A stretch of DNA of 64,000 nucleotides from Bacillota bacterium (GTDB taxonomy: Bacteria > Bacillota > Dehalobacteriia > UBA4068), in contig JAILCQ010000029.1 in NCBI GenBank assembly GCA_024679955.1, forward strand, positions 36,955 to 100,954, read 5' to 3'. Below, piece by piece: positions 50,568 through 59,398 of this stretch. The notes under the pieces are model-generated. The model did no database searches. It was given only the letters and a program-made list of their open reading frames with translations, and had not been told where the DNA came from. The translations under genes and the position numbers were made by a program. Positions within the stretch are counted from its first letter, which is position 1; each line of letters begins with the position of its first letter.

Positions 50568-51086
50568 ATGACGGGATACGGAAATAGAATCAAACGCATA
50601 TTGTATACGATATGGCAGTTCACCTGGGGTTTGCCGCAAAACATCGCCGGGCTTTTTCTCTTTTTGGCCCTGACGCTGATCAACCCCCGGCGAAAGCGGC
50701 TCTGCTTTCGCTGTTCTGTCGTTTCCTACTGGAAATGCCGGTCTTCCATGGCTCTGGGTATGTTTATCTTTTTTGGTCATTGGCGGGGCAGCGAAACCTA
50801 TGCCCGGCGCATTATGATACACGAATACGGACACACCATGCAATCGCTGATGCTGGGCCCGCTGTTCCCCTTTGTTATCGGGCTCCCCAGCAGCACCTGG
50901 GCCCGTTTTCCGCTCTTTAAAAAGTGGCGCAGGGAAGGCCGCTACGACTATTTCGACCTTTTCTGCGAAAAATGGGCGGACTATGAAGGCGCCCGCGTAA
51001 TCAACAAGTCGGCAGATCCATCCCAGGGCCTGAATAGGCGTTTGGCCCTGGGCATTGGGGAAAGAGAGAAATATGAAAGAGGTTAA
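50568..51086 (+). CDS. membrane protein with HExxH-like motif
   Basis: A 172-residue protein with a hydrophobic first segment (about 20-40) and a second region (about 60-125) that contains HEYGHTMQSLM, an HExxH zinc-protease-type motif at about 85-89, followed by hydrophobic PLFPFVIGLPSS. Such a motif in a short membrane protein could mark an intramembrane or membrane-associated metallopeptidase, but the family was not recognised. Its stop overlaps the Nudix gene (14 bases), so they are coupled. Confidence 0.6.
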   Translation: MTGYGNRIKRILYTIWQFTWGLPQNIAGLFLFLALTLINPRRKRLCFRCSVVSYWKCRSSMALGMFIFFGHWRGSETYARRIMIHEYGHTMQSLMLGPLFPFVIGLPSSTWARFPLFKKWRREGRYDYFDLFCEKWADYEGARVINKSADPSQGLNRRLALGIGEREKYERG

Positions 51087-51501
51087 GGTCGCCGCCGCGG
51101 TGATATGCGATTCGCTTGCGGAAAAGAAATCCATATTCGCTACGGCCAAAGGATACGGCGAATTCAAAGGCCGGTGGGAATTCCCCGGCGGCAAGATCGA
51201 AGCCGGGGAGACGCCCCGGCAGGCCCTGGTACGGGAAATAGAGGAAGAATTGGCCGTGAAGATCACCGTAGGCGATTTGCTGGACAGGATCGAATACGAT
51301 TATCCCGCTTTTCATCTGTCCATGGATTGTTTCTGGTGCGAGATCGCCGCAGGCGAACCCAAGCTTTTGGAAGCGGCAGAGGGCCGGTGGCTGGCCAAAG
51401 AAGAGCTGCATTCCGTTCCCTGGCTGCCGGCGGATATCGCCCTGCTCGAAAAAATCGCCAAGCATATGGCTGCGGGGAGGGAAGAAAATGGCCTCAAGTA
51501 A
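51073..51501 (+). CDS. Nudix hydrolase, MutT-like
   Basis: A 142-residue Nudix protein. The Nudix box GGKIEAGETPRQALVREIEEEL is complete (G-x5-E-x7-REUxEE, about 37-58). The start KVAAAVICDS and the middle FHLSMDCFWCEI resemble 8-oxo-dGTP diphosphatase (MutT), which cleans the nucleotide pool. ATG 51073 follows GGGGAAAGAGAG. It overlaps the upstream membrane protein and the downstream TfoX gene (14-base overlap), forming a small operon. Confidence 0.9.
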   Translation: MKEVKVAAAVICDSLAEKKSIFATAKGYGEFKGRWEFPGGKIEAGETPRQALVREIEEELAVKITVGDLLDRIEYDYPAFHLSMDCFWCEIAAGEPKLLEAAEGRWLAKEELHSVPWLPADIALLEKIAKHMAAGREENGLK

Positions 51502-51802
51502 AGAGTATCTGGATTTTATCCTGGAACAATTATCGGAAGTGGAGGAAATATCCTACCGGGCCATGATGGGAGAATATATCCTGTACCATCGGGGCAAGAT
51601 CTTCGGCGGCATTTATGACGACTGCTTTCTGGTAAAGCCCACCAAGTCTGCTTTGGCCATGCTGCCGGAGGCGGAAAAACAGCCGCCCTATGCGGGCGCT
51701 AAGGAAATGCTGCTAGTAGACAATGTGGAAAACAAGGATTTCCTGCGGCAATTGCTGGAGGCCATGTATGAGGAGCTGCCGGCGGTAAAAAAGAAAAAGT
51801 AG
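51488..51802 (+). CDS. TfoX/Sxy N-terminal-domain protein
   Basis: A 104-residue protein of the TfoX_N family: VEEISYRAMMGEYILYHRGKIFGGIYDDCFLVKPT (about 18-52), then YAGAKEMLLVDNVENKDFL. In Gram-negative bacteria TfoX/Sxy controls competence; in Firmicutes the role of these short versions is unknown. It overlaps the end of the Nudix gene by 14 bases. Confidence 0.85.
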   Translation: MASSKEYLDFILEQLSEVEEISYRAMMGEYILYHRGKIFGGIYDDCFLVKPTKSALAMLPEAEKQPPYAGAKEMLLVDNVENKDFLRQLLEAMYEELPAVKKKK

Positions 51803-51876
51803 CAGGACATAAAAACGGCGCATGCTGCAGGCCGGCAAAAGAGAATAAGCAACCTTTTGCGTTTATCGAGGAAAAT

Positions 51877-52278
51877 ATGGACTATACAGCGGAACATCAT
51901 TTCGTGCAGGCGTTTATCCGAAAGAGCCGCCGGGAGCGGCTGCTCTACGAGCTGACGGCGCCCAAAAAGAGATATGATGGGATCAGCCGGTTCTGCCATC
52001 AGGCAAAAGAGCTGCTGGATCCAGCCAAAATCATCATGGAAGGCGAAGATATGGATCGCCGTCCGGAATTTGCACGCTTTGTGCGGCAGCATGAGGAGGT
52101 CTGCCTTCTGCTCTCGCCGGATTCTTTTCTGGACGGACAGTATCTGCCGCTGGCAGAGGCGGTAAACCGGGCGATACTTTGTCCCGACGCCGTTCTCATC
52201 CTGGGCGGCGCCTTTGCCGTCGTTTTCGGCGAACCCATGAAGGGCGGCAGGGGCAAGTTCCTCCTGTCGGAGGATTGA
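51877..52278 (+). CDS. hypothetical protein, 133 residues
   Basis: ATG 51877 follows TCGAGGAA. The protein is soluble, without signal or membrane segment, with a basic N-terminal half (about 12-45) and a hydrophobic C-terminal section (DAVLILGGAFAVVFGE). I recognise no family. It stands between the TfoX gene and the interrupted lipoprotein, in the same direction. Confidence 0.6.
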   Translation: MDYTAEHHFVQAFIRKSRRERLLYELTAPKKRYDGISRFCHQAKELLDPAKIIMEGEDMDRRPEFARFVRQHEEVCLLLSPDSFLDGQYLPLAEAVNRAILCPDAVLILGGAFAVVFGEPMKGGRGKFLLSED

Positions 52279-52412
52279 GGGTTTGCGCGTCTATCGGCGT
52301 TTGGCAAGAAAAAAGATACGTTTTGCCGGTTTGGCAAACGGGGATTTGAAGGGAAATCGCCGAAACAGTAATACGGACCGGCAATTCCGCATAAAAGGCA
52401 AGGAGAAAGAAC

Positions 52413-53627
52413 ATGATGGATAAAGAAAACCGGATGAAGAAGTCCATAGCATTTTTGGCGATGCTGCTTTTTTTCGTTTTAATGATGACAGGATGCGAAA
52501 ACATGAACAAGAATAGCGACGGGATCGAGGCGGTCTATCTCGGTGTGGAGAACTATGGCGCCGGGGAGACCAACAAGGATAATAAGGATGATTTTTCCTA
52601 CCGTTTTGAAATAAACGGCAAGGAGCAGGTATTCAAAGTCGACAACGGCGTGCGGGACGAGGAAGGGAATTACGATTACGCTATTCAAAACATTTTGAAG
52701 CAGGGGTATGCCTATATCATTACTGTAGAAGAGGGCAAAGTGACCTACGCTTCGGAGAAGGAGGCGGAAGCGGAGACGTTCACTCCCGTGGTGCAGGGAA
52801 GGCCGGGGGAGAAAACCCTGGCCAATTTCCTGAAAACGGCGCTTGCGCCCGTCGGCACGACGCTTTACATCTACGGCGGCGGCTGGGACTAGCAGGATGT
52901 GGGCTCGTCCCTTCAGGCCAGATCTTTTGGCGTTTCCGCCGACTGGGTCCGATTCTTTAACAGCCAGGACGAGAATTATACTTACAAGGAGAAAAACGGA
53001 GACGAAGCCCTGGCGGATCCCGCAACCAGTTACTATCCTTACGGCGGCTACAATGCGTATTATTACGCCGGGCTCGACTGCTCGGGCTTTGTTGGCTGGG
53101 CCCTGTACAACACGATGGAGACGGAAGCGCTGAAGGAAGGCTATGTGGGCGGCGCGACCGGCTGCGCAAAGCGGCTCGGTGAAAAAGGCTGGGGCATATG
53201 GACCCAGGATATACAAGCCCCGGACGGACAGAACGGCTATGAGATGAAGCCGGGGGATATCATGAGCATCAATGGCCATGTATGGATCTCGCTGGGAACC
53301 TGCGAGGACGGAAGCGTCGTGATCCTGCATTCCACGCCTTCCAAAAGCCGGGCAGGCCAGCCCGGAGGCGGTGTGCAGATCAGCGCGGTGGGAACCTCCG
53401 AGAATTGTCAGGCCTGCGTGTTGGCGGATCAGTATATGTCGAAATACTATGCGGCATGGTATGAGCGCTATCCCATCTATCTCTGTGATCCGGCAGTATA
53501 CTTTACCTTTGAGGGCGAAAATGCCGGCAGGTTTAGCTGGGATACTTCGGGATCGGGGGTTTTGACAGATCCGGAAGGACTGCAGGAAATGGAGCCGGAG
53601 GCGGTCCTGGACTTTTTGTACCACTGA
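52413..53627 (+). pseudogene. NlpC/P60-type lipoprotein interrupted by one in-frame TAG
   Basis: One 404-codon frame with a single stop, TAG at 52890-52892 (codon 160), between YIYGGGWD and QDVGSSLQARSFG. The N-terminal part has a lipobox (LMMTGC, Cys about 29); the C-terminal part is an NlpC/P60-like peptidase with the catalytic Cys in LDCSGFVGWALYN, His in GHVWISLG and a third residue near VILHSTP. The sequence around the stop (GGGWD*QDVGSS) suggests that a Trp codon TGG became TAG. A functional full-length product would need suppression or correction; without it two fragments result. Confidence 0.75.
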
Positions 53628-53724
53628 GTAAGGACGAGCAGCTTTTATATCATAAACAGCAAGCGGTTAGTATCCTGGTATCTGCCTACGCCGGCAAACC
53701 GCGAAAAAAGAAAAAGGTGAGAAA

Positions 53725-54294
53725 ATGCTATTGTTCATCAACGCCTGCCCGCGGCCGGAATCCAGAACCTTGCCTCTGGCACGGCTGGCGGCGCAGAAAA
53801 TTTCCAAGAATACGCAAGACATATAAACGGTGGATCTTTATCCGCCGCATATCCCGCCGCTGGATCATGAAACGCTGCGCAAGCGGGAGCAATATATAGC
53901 GGAGAACGATTTTTCCCATGCTATGTTTGACTATGCCAAGCAGTTCCAAGCCGCGGATGATATCGTCATCGCCGCGCCGTACTGGGATCTGTCTTTTCCG
54001 GCCGTTCTCAAATGCTATCTGGAAGCTGTTTGTGTAAACGGCCTGACCTTTCAGTACAATGCGCATGGCGTCCCGCAGGGGTTATGCCGGGCCCAAAGGT
54101 TGATTTATGTGACCACCGCCGGCGGACATATCCCCGCGCACAATTTCGGCTTTGATTATATCCGGCAGCTGTGCACAGACTTTTTCGGCGTCGGCCGCGC
54201 CCTCTGTATAAAAGCCGAAGGGCTGGATATTTGGGGCGCCGATGTGGATGGCATACTGCAGGCCGCCAAGGCGGAAATAAATGCTGCGTTTTAA
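53725..54294 (+). pseudogene. flavodoxin-fold NAD(P)H oxidoreductase with one in-frame stop
   Basis: ATG 53725 opens a frame MLLFINACPRPESRT, typical of the NAD(P)H dehydrogenase/ArsH-like flavodoxin fold. It is stopped by TAA 53824 (codon 34) and continues in the same frame as TVDLYPPHIPPLD, with VIAAPYWDLSFPAVLKCYLEAV and YVTTAGGHIPAHNFG further on. A CAA to TAA change would explain it. Length without the stop (about 189) is normal. A restart at GTG 53830 is possible but loses the FMN-binding N-terminus. Confidence 0.75.
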
Positions 54295-54508
54295 GCCATA
54301 GAAATGGTCAAAAATGTTGACGGCGCCATTTAAAGGTATGGAAATCCGTTTGCCCATGATAGCGGAGGCGCTCTATGCCCAAATCGTTAACGGCCGGGCG
54401 GCCGCTGAAAAACAAAGGCGTTTCTCTTTCTTGTCAAAACCACGGTTTTTTCCATCCAGCCGGAAAGCAACGGTATGACGAAAAATGCAAAGATTGAGGT
54501 GAGATGCA

Positions 54509-54940
54509 ATGTATTTTGATGAATTCAAACTTGGTATGACCGTAAAAACCGCACCGGCAGTGATAAAGAAAGAAAAAATGTTGGCTTTTGCCCGGGAGTA
54601 TGATTATCTTCCTCTGCACACCGATGAAGAATATGCAAAGACCACGCCTTTCGGCCAACTGATCTCACCGGGTATGGTGTCTTTTATGTCGGTGTGGGCA
54701 AAGTATCTGGAGGTGGATTTTTTCGGCGAGGAGCTTCTGGTGGGGATATCGACGAAAATCGAATGGTTCAAACCCGTTTTCGCCGGGGATGTGCTGACCG
54801 GAACAGTGACTGTCACGAATCTTATCCGGCGGAACGAAAAAAACGGTCTTGTAGAGATGACTTTTCACGTATGCAATCAAAATGGCGATCACGTTTTGAC
54901 CGCCATTACGGAAACTATTGTAAAATGCAAAATGCATTGA
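54509..54940 (+). CDS. MaoC-like dehydratase-family protein
   Basis: A 143-residue single hotdog domain with the MaoC-type hydratase pattern: MLAFAREYDYLPLHTDEEYAKTTPFGQLISPGM (about 24-56; D and H of the hydratase motif) and EWFKPVFAGDVLTGTVTVTNL. It probably hydrates an enoyl-CoA or is a thioesterase relative. ATG 54509 is behind GAGGTGAG. The 200 bases before it (54300-54508) hold a small open frame (about 54325-54477) with no recognised function, probably a remnant. Confidence 0.85.
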   Translation: MYFDEFKLGMTVKTAPAVIKKEKMLAFAREYDYLPLHTDEEYAKTTPFGQLISPGMVSFMSVWAKYLEVDFFGEELLVGISTKIEWFKPVFAGDVLTGTVTVTNLIRRNEKNGLVEMTFHVCNQNGDHVLTAITETIVKCKMH

Positions 54941-55020
54941 AGCAAGCATCATTTTTGTCTACAGGTTAGATACAGCGTGTTATATTTTGGCATATAAAAT
55001 ACGAAAAGGAAACGAAAATT

Positions 55021-55482
55021 ATGATGACAAATAAAGAAAAGGCTTTAGATTACTTCAGCAGGAAATATCATTGTTCTCAGGCGGTTTTGGCAGCCTTTGC
55101 GGATCAATGCGGTTTGACGGAAGATCAGGCGCTGAGGTTGGGCGGGTGTTTCGGAAGCGGTATGCGCAAAGGAGAAGTATGCGGCGCCTGTACGGGGGCG
55201 TTGATGGTTTTAGGCGCCTTGTACGGCCAATCCGATGAAACAGATATTCAAAGCCGAGAGCAAGCGAATCAGGTAAATGATGAAATGATGAATCGGTTTG
55301 CGGAACAAGCCGGTTCTTATCTGTGCAAAGATATTCTGGGATGCGACCCATCCACCAAGGAAGGCATAGCCTATGCACGGGAAAACAATCTGTTTATGAA
55401 GCTATGTCCCAAAATGGTGGCGATTGCCGTGGATGTTTTAGAGGAAATTATTATAATGAATAAAGAAAAGCTTTCGAGATAA
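55021..55482 (+). CDS. C_GCAxxG_C_C-family protein
   Basis: A 153-residue protein with the pattern for which the family is named: Cys near 18 (YHCSQAVLAAFA), GGCFGSGMRKGEVCGACTGALMVLG (about 41-65), and later Cys in LCKDILGCD and LCPKM. These redox-type Cys proteins (TIGR01909 group) are frequent in anaerobes; their role is not known, perhaps a redox carrier or a metal-sulfur cluster protein. Start ATG 55021 or 55024. Confidence 0.88.
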   Translation: MMTNKEKALDYFSRKYHCSQAVLAAFADQCGLTEDQALRLGGCFGSGMRKGEVCGACTGALMVLGALYGQSDETDIQSREQANQVNDEMMNRFAEQAGSYLCKDILGCDPSTKEGIAYARENNLFMKLCPKMVAIAVDVLEEIIIMNKEKLSR

Positions 55483-55534
55483 GGCATAGAACGATTGGGC
55501 AGCGGGGCTGTTTTGTCTGAAAATAGCTACAACA

Positions 55535-55600
55535 AACAAACACACACACACATACACACACGTCCGGACGATTTTTCTGTTGCGATGTGTGTGTGTTTTA
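55535..55600. repeat. CA/TG-rich inverted repeat
   Basis: ACAAACACACACACACATACACACAC (about 55539 on) pairs partly with GATGTGTGTGTGTTT (about 55583-55597), with CGTCCGGACG in the loop. It follows the C_GCAxxG gene by some 60 bases and could act as a terminator (TTTT follows), or be simple-sequence expansion. Confidence 0.45.
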
Positions 55601-55649
55601 TGTTACCATGTTATGGAGCAGCACGGTCCATATTTGACAACAACGCGAT

Positions 55650-55843
55650 TGATTTTTGGGGAACGTCCAGATCAAAGGCAAATTTGTCTCCTGCGCGGGC
55701 TGCGAACCCCATAGCATTCCCTATGCGGGGGAGTTTTTGTTGGACTTCCATTCTTCTTGGAGGTTGAGGACGCCTGGGAGCTTTTGATAGGGAATATACC
55801 GACCATCAGTGGCGGCTGGGAAGTCGTTACCAACGGCTATTGA
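55650..55843 (+). pseudogene. decayed gene fragment
   Basis: Two frames read sensibly: GNVQIKGKFVSCAGCEPHSI with PYAGEFLLDF (55659-55750), then, one frame over, LEVEDAWELLIGNIPTISGG with WEVVTNGY ending at TGA 55843. Together they look like one small protein with a frameshift near 55757. I do not recognise a family. It lies in the gene-poor stretch 55483-56124 (about 640 bases), which otherwise has only hairpins. Confidence 0.35.
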
Positions 55844-55973
55844 CGTCCTTTACGATTTCTTGAGGAAGCCGGTGAACGGCAATAGGTTGCGGCTTGCGGC
55901 TTATCCATGGGGCGAACGTCTGGAAAACCCCGGCAGTGCAAAAACGTCCCGACGATTGACATAGCGCCTGAAA

Positions 55974-56017
55974 AGCGATATACCGATGGCCGTGATCGTC
56001 GTGGGTATATCGCTTTG
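55974..56017. terminator. hairpin upstream of the STAS gene
   Basis: AAAGCGATATACC and GGTATATCGCTTT-type arms (about 55974-55986 and 56005-56017) form a 12-13-bp stem with a loop of about 18 bases. It is followed by TGCATTT. It could end transcription from the left, before the anti-anti-sigma operon. Confidence 0.5.
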
Positions 56018-56124
56018 CATTTATAGATTCTTGTATATTTCTCATATTTTTCCTGAATGGGGAAGTATGGCGCAACATTGGGGAAAAAATACAGATTTAT
56101 GAAAATGTTTGAGGAGGATAGATC

Positions 56125-56430
56125 ATGCTGAACATCAACAAAAGCGTGGAAGAGGAGAGTATTTGCTTCGCTCTGGAAGGAAAGCTGGATACCAATACCG
56201 CACCGGAATTGGAGAAAGCCTTGAAAGAGGCGATCCCTGGGACGAAAGGGCTGACGCTGGACTTTTCCAATCTGGCCTATATCTCTTCGGCCGGCCTGCG
56301 GGTGCTGCTTTCGGCCCAAAAGGCCATGGCGAAACAGGGGGAAATGAAGCTGATCCATGTCAATGAAACCGTTATGGATATTTTTGAAGTCACCGGTTTT
56401 ACCGGTATCCTGACCATTGAAAAGCAGTAA
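56125..56430 (+). CDS. anti-sigma factor antagonist (STAS domain)
   Basis: A 101-residue STAS protein of the SpoIIAA/RsbV kind. EGKLDTNTAPELEKALKEA is followed by DFSNLAYISSAGLRVLLSA, with the phosphorylatable Ser in SSAGL at 54-58, and MDIFEVTGFTGILTI at the end. In partner switching the unphosphorylated form binds an anti-sigma kinase and releases a sigma factor. ATG 56125 follows GAGGAGG. It heads the locus ending at 63775; the PP2C phosphatase that could dephosphorylate it is the next gene. Confidence 0.93.
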   Translation: MLNINKSVEEESICFALEGKLDTNTAPELEKALKEAIPGTKGLTLDFSNLAYISSAGLRVLLSAQKAMAKQGEMKLIHVNETVMDIFEVTGFTGILTIEKQ

Positions 56431-56563
56431 AAAGCAAAAAAGGCGACAAATGCAACAAAATAAGGATTGATTTTCACTCTGCTACAGCTTATGATACGTA
56501 TCCCGGCTTGCGGAAATGGAGTGAAAAGGCGGCAAGCCGTGATTTTTGGGAACGGAGGAATCG

Positions 56564-58282
56564 ATGCCTGAAAAGACCGTAAGAGAAATGAACAGACTGG
56601 AAAGAAGACACTTTTCTCTGGCTGCCCGCACCTTTCATGCAACGCTTTTGGGCTCCGCCGTGCTGGGCCTGGTGACGCTGGCTGTGGGGCTGGGGTTGTA
56701 TACCTATTCCCTGGTGCGTCAGTATATTACGGAATCCTTCAGCCTTTCCCGCAACGCTGCGGCTGTTTTGGACGAGCTGGTGGATGTGGAACCCCTGGCC
56801 GGTCTGGTCATGGACAGCTATCGCGGCCTGGACGATGCAGAGCGGGCCCAAACCGGGACAGACGCTTATCGCGCCCGTTTTTCGGCCATAACGGAACGGG
56901 AGGATTATCAGACCGTACGCCGCACCTTGTCAAAATTCGGCGGCTACGGCAATATTGACGCCATTTATTTGGCTATGTATGATGAGGAAAGCGCCGCCAT
57001 GGTATACATAGCCGATCCGGACGAAGATCCCGAAACTGCCATGCTGCCCTGCGACTGGGATCCTGTGACCCGGGAGGGCATGAAGACATTCCTCGATTGG
57101 AACGGCGAGGGCATGCTCTATGAAATCGAGCACACGGCAAACTATGGCTGGCTGTGTACCAGCGGCATGCCCATCCGGGGGCAAAACGGCGATACCGTCG
57201 CCTTTGTGTTGACCGATATTTCCCTGGACAATTTGGTTCATGGTATGAAGAATTTCGTGATCCAGTATGCGGCCGCCATACTCATTACGATGCTGCTGAT
57301 GGGATATTTCGTGACCCGGCATATGAAAAAAAAGCTGGTGGAGCCCATCAATCAAATCACCGAAGCCGCGGAACTCTATGCCCAGGACCGGCGGGCAGGC
57401 GTGAAAGATATCGACCATTTTGGCAAACTGAACATCCATACCGGCGACGAGGTGGAGAATCTGAGCCTGGTCATGGCGGATATGGAACAGGAACTGAACG
57501 AACATGAAGAGGCGATGAAAACCATCACCGCCGAAAAGGAACGGGTCACCACCGAGCTTTCGCTGGCCACCCGCATACAGGCGGCTATGATGCCGCAAAT
57601 CTTCCCGCCTTACCCGGAAAGGCATGAATTTGACATCTTTGCCACCATGGAACCGGCCAAGGAAGTGGGAGGCGATTTCTATGACTTTTTCCTGATCGAC
57701 GAGGATCATCTGTGCCTGGTCATGGCGGACGTATCGGGCAAAGGCATTCCGGCGGCTTTGTTTATGATGGCGTCCAAAATCATCCTGCAAAGCTGCGCCA
57801 TGCTGGGCAAATCCGCAGCGGAGATTTTGAACAAGACCAACGAAGCCATCTGCTCCAACAACCAGGCGGGGATGTTTGTCACGGTCTGGCTGGGCATTTT
57901 GGAGATTTCCAGCGGCAAGCTCACCGCGGCCAGCGCCGGACATGAATATCCGGCGCTGCGACAGGCCGGCGGCGGCTTCACCCTTCTGAAAGACCGGCAT
58001 GGTTTGGTCATCGGCGCCATGGATTGCACAAAATATAAGGAGTATGAATTGCAGTTGGAACCCGGCGCCAAGCTGTTCATTTATACGGACGGCGTACCGG
58101 AGGCAACCGACGGAGAGGGGAATATGTTCGGCAGGGAACGGATGCTGGCTGCCCTAAACGAGCAGGCCGGCGCCGCGCCGGAACAGATCCTGAAAAATGT
58201 CCGCGGGGCCGTGGACGCCTTTGTCAAAGGCGCGGAGAAGTTTGACGATCTCACCATGCTTTGTGTGGAATATAAAGGATAA
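56564..58282 (+). CDS. membrane PP2C/SpoIIE-type phosphatase
   Basis: A 572-residue sensor phosphatase. Two hydrophobic segments (about 25-47 and 235-255) flank an extracytoplasmic sensing domain. A HAMP-like linker (VTRHMKKKLVEPINQITEAAELY, about 250-275) and coiled coil lead to a PP2C domain (about 320-572), with metal-binding Asp in KEVGGDFYDFF, VMADVSGKGIPAALF and EKFDDLTMLCV. It should dephosphorylate the STAS proteins encoded on either side and so activate the output. ATG 56564 follows CGGAGGAA. An extracellular signal is implied but unknown. Confidence 0.93.
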   Translation: MPEKTVREMNRLERRHFSLAARTFHATLLGSAVLGLVTLAVGLGLYTYSLVRQYITESFSLSRNAAAVLDELVDVEPLAGLVMDSYRGLDDAERAQTGTDAYRARFSAITEREDYQTVRRTLSKFGGYGNIDAIYLAMYDEESAAMVYIADPDEDPETAMLPCDWDPVTREGMKTFLDWNGEGMLYEIEHTANYGWLCTSGMPIRGQNGDTVAFVLTDISLDNLVHGMKNFVIQYAAAILITMLLMGYFVTRHMKKKLVEPINQITEAAELYAQDRRAGVKDIDHFGKLNIHTGDEVENLSLVMADMEQELNEHEEAMKTITAEKERVTTELSLATRIQAAMMPQIFPPYPERHEFDIFATMEPAKEVGGDFYDFFLIDEDHLCLVMADVSGKGIPAALFMMASKIILQSCAMLGKSAAEILNKTNEAICSNNQAGMFVTVWLGILEISSGKLTAASAGHEYPALRQAGGGFTLLKDRHGLVIGAMDCTKYKEYELQLEPGAKLFIYTDGVPEATDGEGNMFGRERMLAALNEQAGAAPEQILKNVRGAVDAFVKGAEKFDDLTMLCVEYKG

Positions 58283-58483
58283 TGACGGTAAGGATGTAGA
58301 AATAAACAGGGATATAAAAATAAGGAAACAGAAAGGTCTAGAGGATGGACGCCATGCCTTTCCGGCTGTACCCGTCGTTTTGTGGTGAGCGTTTTGCTGA
58401 TCTTTTGGCGCAGAAGGATGTAAGCGGAAGCATGGCGGTGAAAATGTTTGCCACAAATCCAAAAAAGGAGATTGTATGTATAT

Positions 58484-59305
58484 ATGAAAAAGCTGATTTG
58501 TTTGCTACTGGTTGCTTTTGTGCTGCCGGCAATTACAGCCTGCGGTGTTATCCCCGGGGATGAACCCGCCAGCGGGAGCGCCGGTCAACAAACCGCTGCC
58601 GCTACATTGGATCAGGACGGCAACAGCATTTATGTGACCGTTGATTTGCGCGACGGCTGGTCTGTGGAATTCGCCAGAGGCGCAATTTATCTTTATGATG
58701 GCGAAACCAACGGAAATCTGGAAGCGGCGGCCATCGGCGTCACCCTTGATAAAGAGGTATATGATGAATACTATAATGCGGCTGTCGACGATGAAAGCTT
58801 TAAAGAAGTGGAAGGCGGTGTTTTCTATACGGAGTCGGACGGCACCATGGATTACCTTTCCAAAGTGGGCGGCAATGCGTACTTCTTGCTTTCCGTCGAT
58901 AAAAGCGCGGATGGAGACGCCGTTTACGCACGCGTCCAATTGGAAGCATTTGATACGAATGCATCTTTTTATGACGAATCGGAGCTTTATTCGCCAGAAG
59001 AGATGGACAGCGCGATTGCTTTGATTGCGGAGGAATTCGCAACTTGGAACGGATGCGAGCTTCATAGCATCAACTATGCCGGTGACGAGTGCAATAGCGA
59101 AGAAAATATTCAATGGATGAACCAGCTGAAAGAGGGTAAAAATTATAGGCAATGCATCGAATTCCTGACGGATTTCCATTCTCCCACGGAGGAAAAAGAC
59201 CTGGAAGGGACGGCCTGGGAGGCGGATCAGGAATATGAAGATTACCAGTGGTGGTTGGCCCGTGAGGACGGAGACGAATGGGAATTGCTCACCTGGGGAT
59301 ATTGA
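58484..59305 (+). CDS. lipoprotein within the partner-switching locus
   Basis: A 273-residue lipoprotein: MKKLICLLLVAFVLPAITAC with the lipobox ITAC (Cys about 20), a Ser/Ala-rich linker, then an alpha/beta domain with many acidic and aromatic residues (DLRDGWSVEFARGAIYLYDG; WNGCELHSINYAGDECNSEE). I recognise no family. ATG 58484 lies 13 bases after AAAAGGAG. It stands between phosphatase and fusion kinase, so it may be a sensor partner or a target on the cell surface. Confidence 0.82.
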   Translation: MKKLICLLLVAFVLPAITACGVIPGDEPASGSAGQQTAAATLDQDGNSIYVTVDLRDGWSVEFARGAIYLYDGETNGNLEAAAIGVTLDKEVYDEYYNAAVDDESFKEVEGGVFYTESDGTMDYLSKVGGNAYFLLSVDKSADGDAVYARVQLEAFDTNASFYDESELYSPEEMDSAIALIAEEFATWNGCELHSINYAGDECNSEENIQWMNQLKEGKNYRQCIEFLTDFHSPTEEKDLEGTAWEADQEYEDYQWWLAREDGDEWELLTWGY

Positions 59306-59398
59306 TCGAGGCGAGGAATAACGCGCGGATCTTCATTGCGGATGCCAAACACGGAATCCAGATACGATCCAATAAAACGATGGAAAAGGAGAAAAAAA

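Noticed and set aside
52890..52892. TAG read as pyrrolysine
   Set aside because: The codon replaces a position that looks like Trp, no pyl genes are in the window, and a second neighbouring gene carries a different stop (TAA), which points to gene decay.
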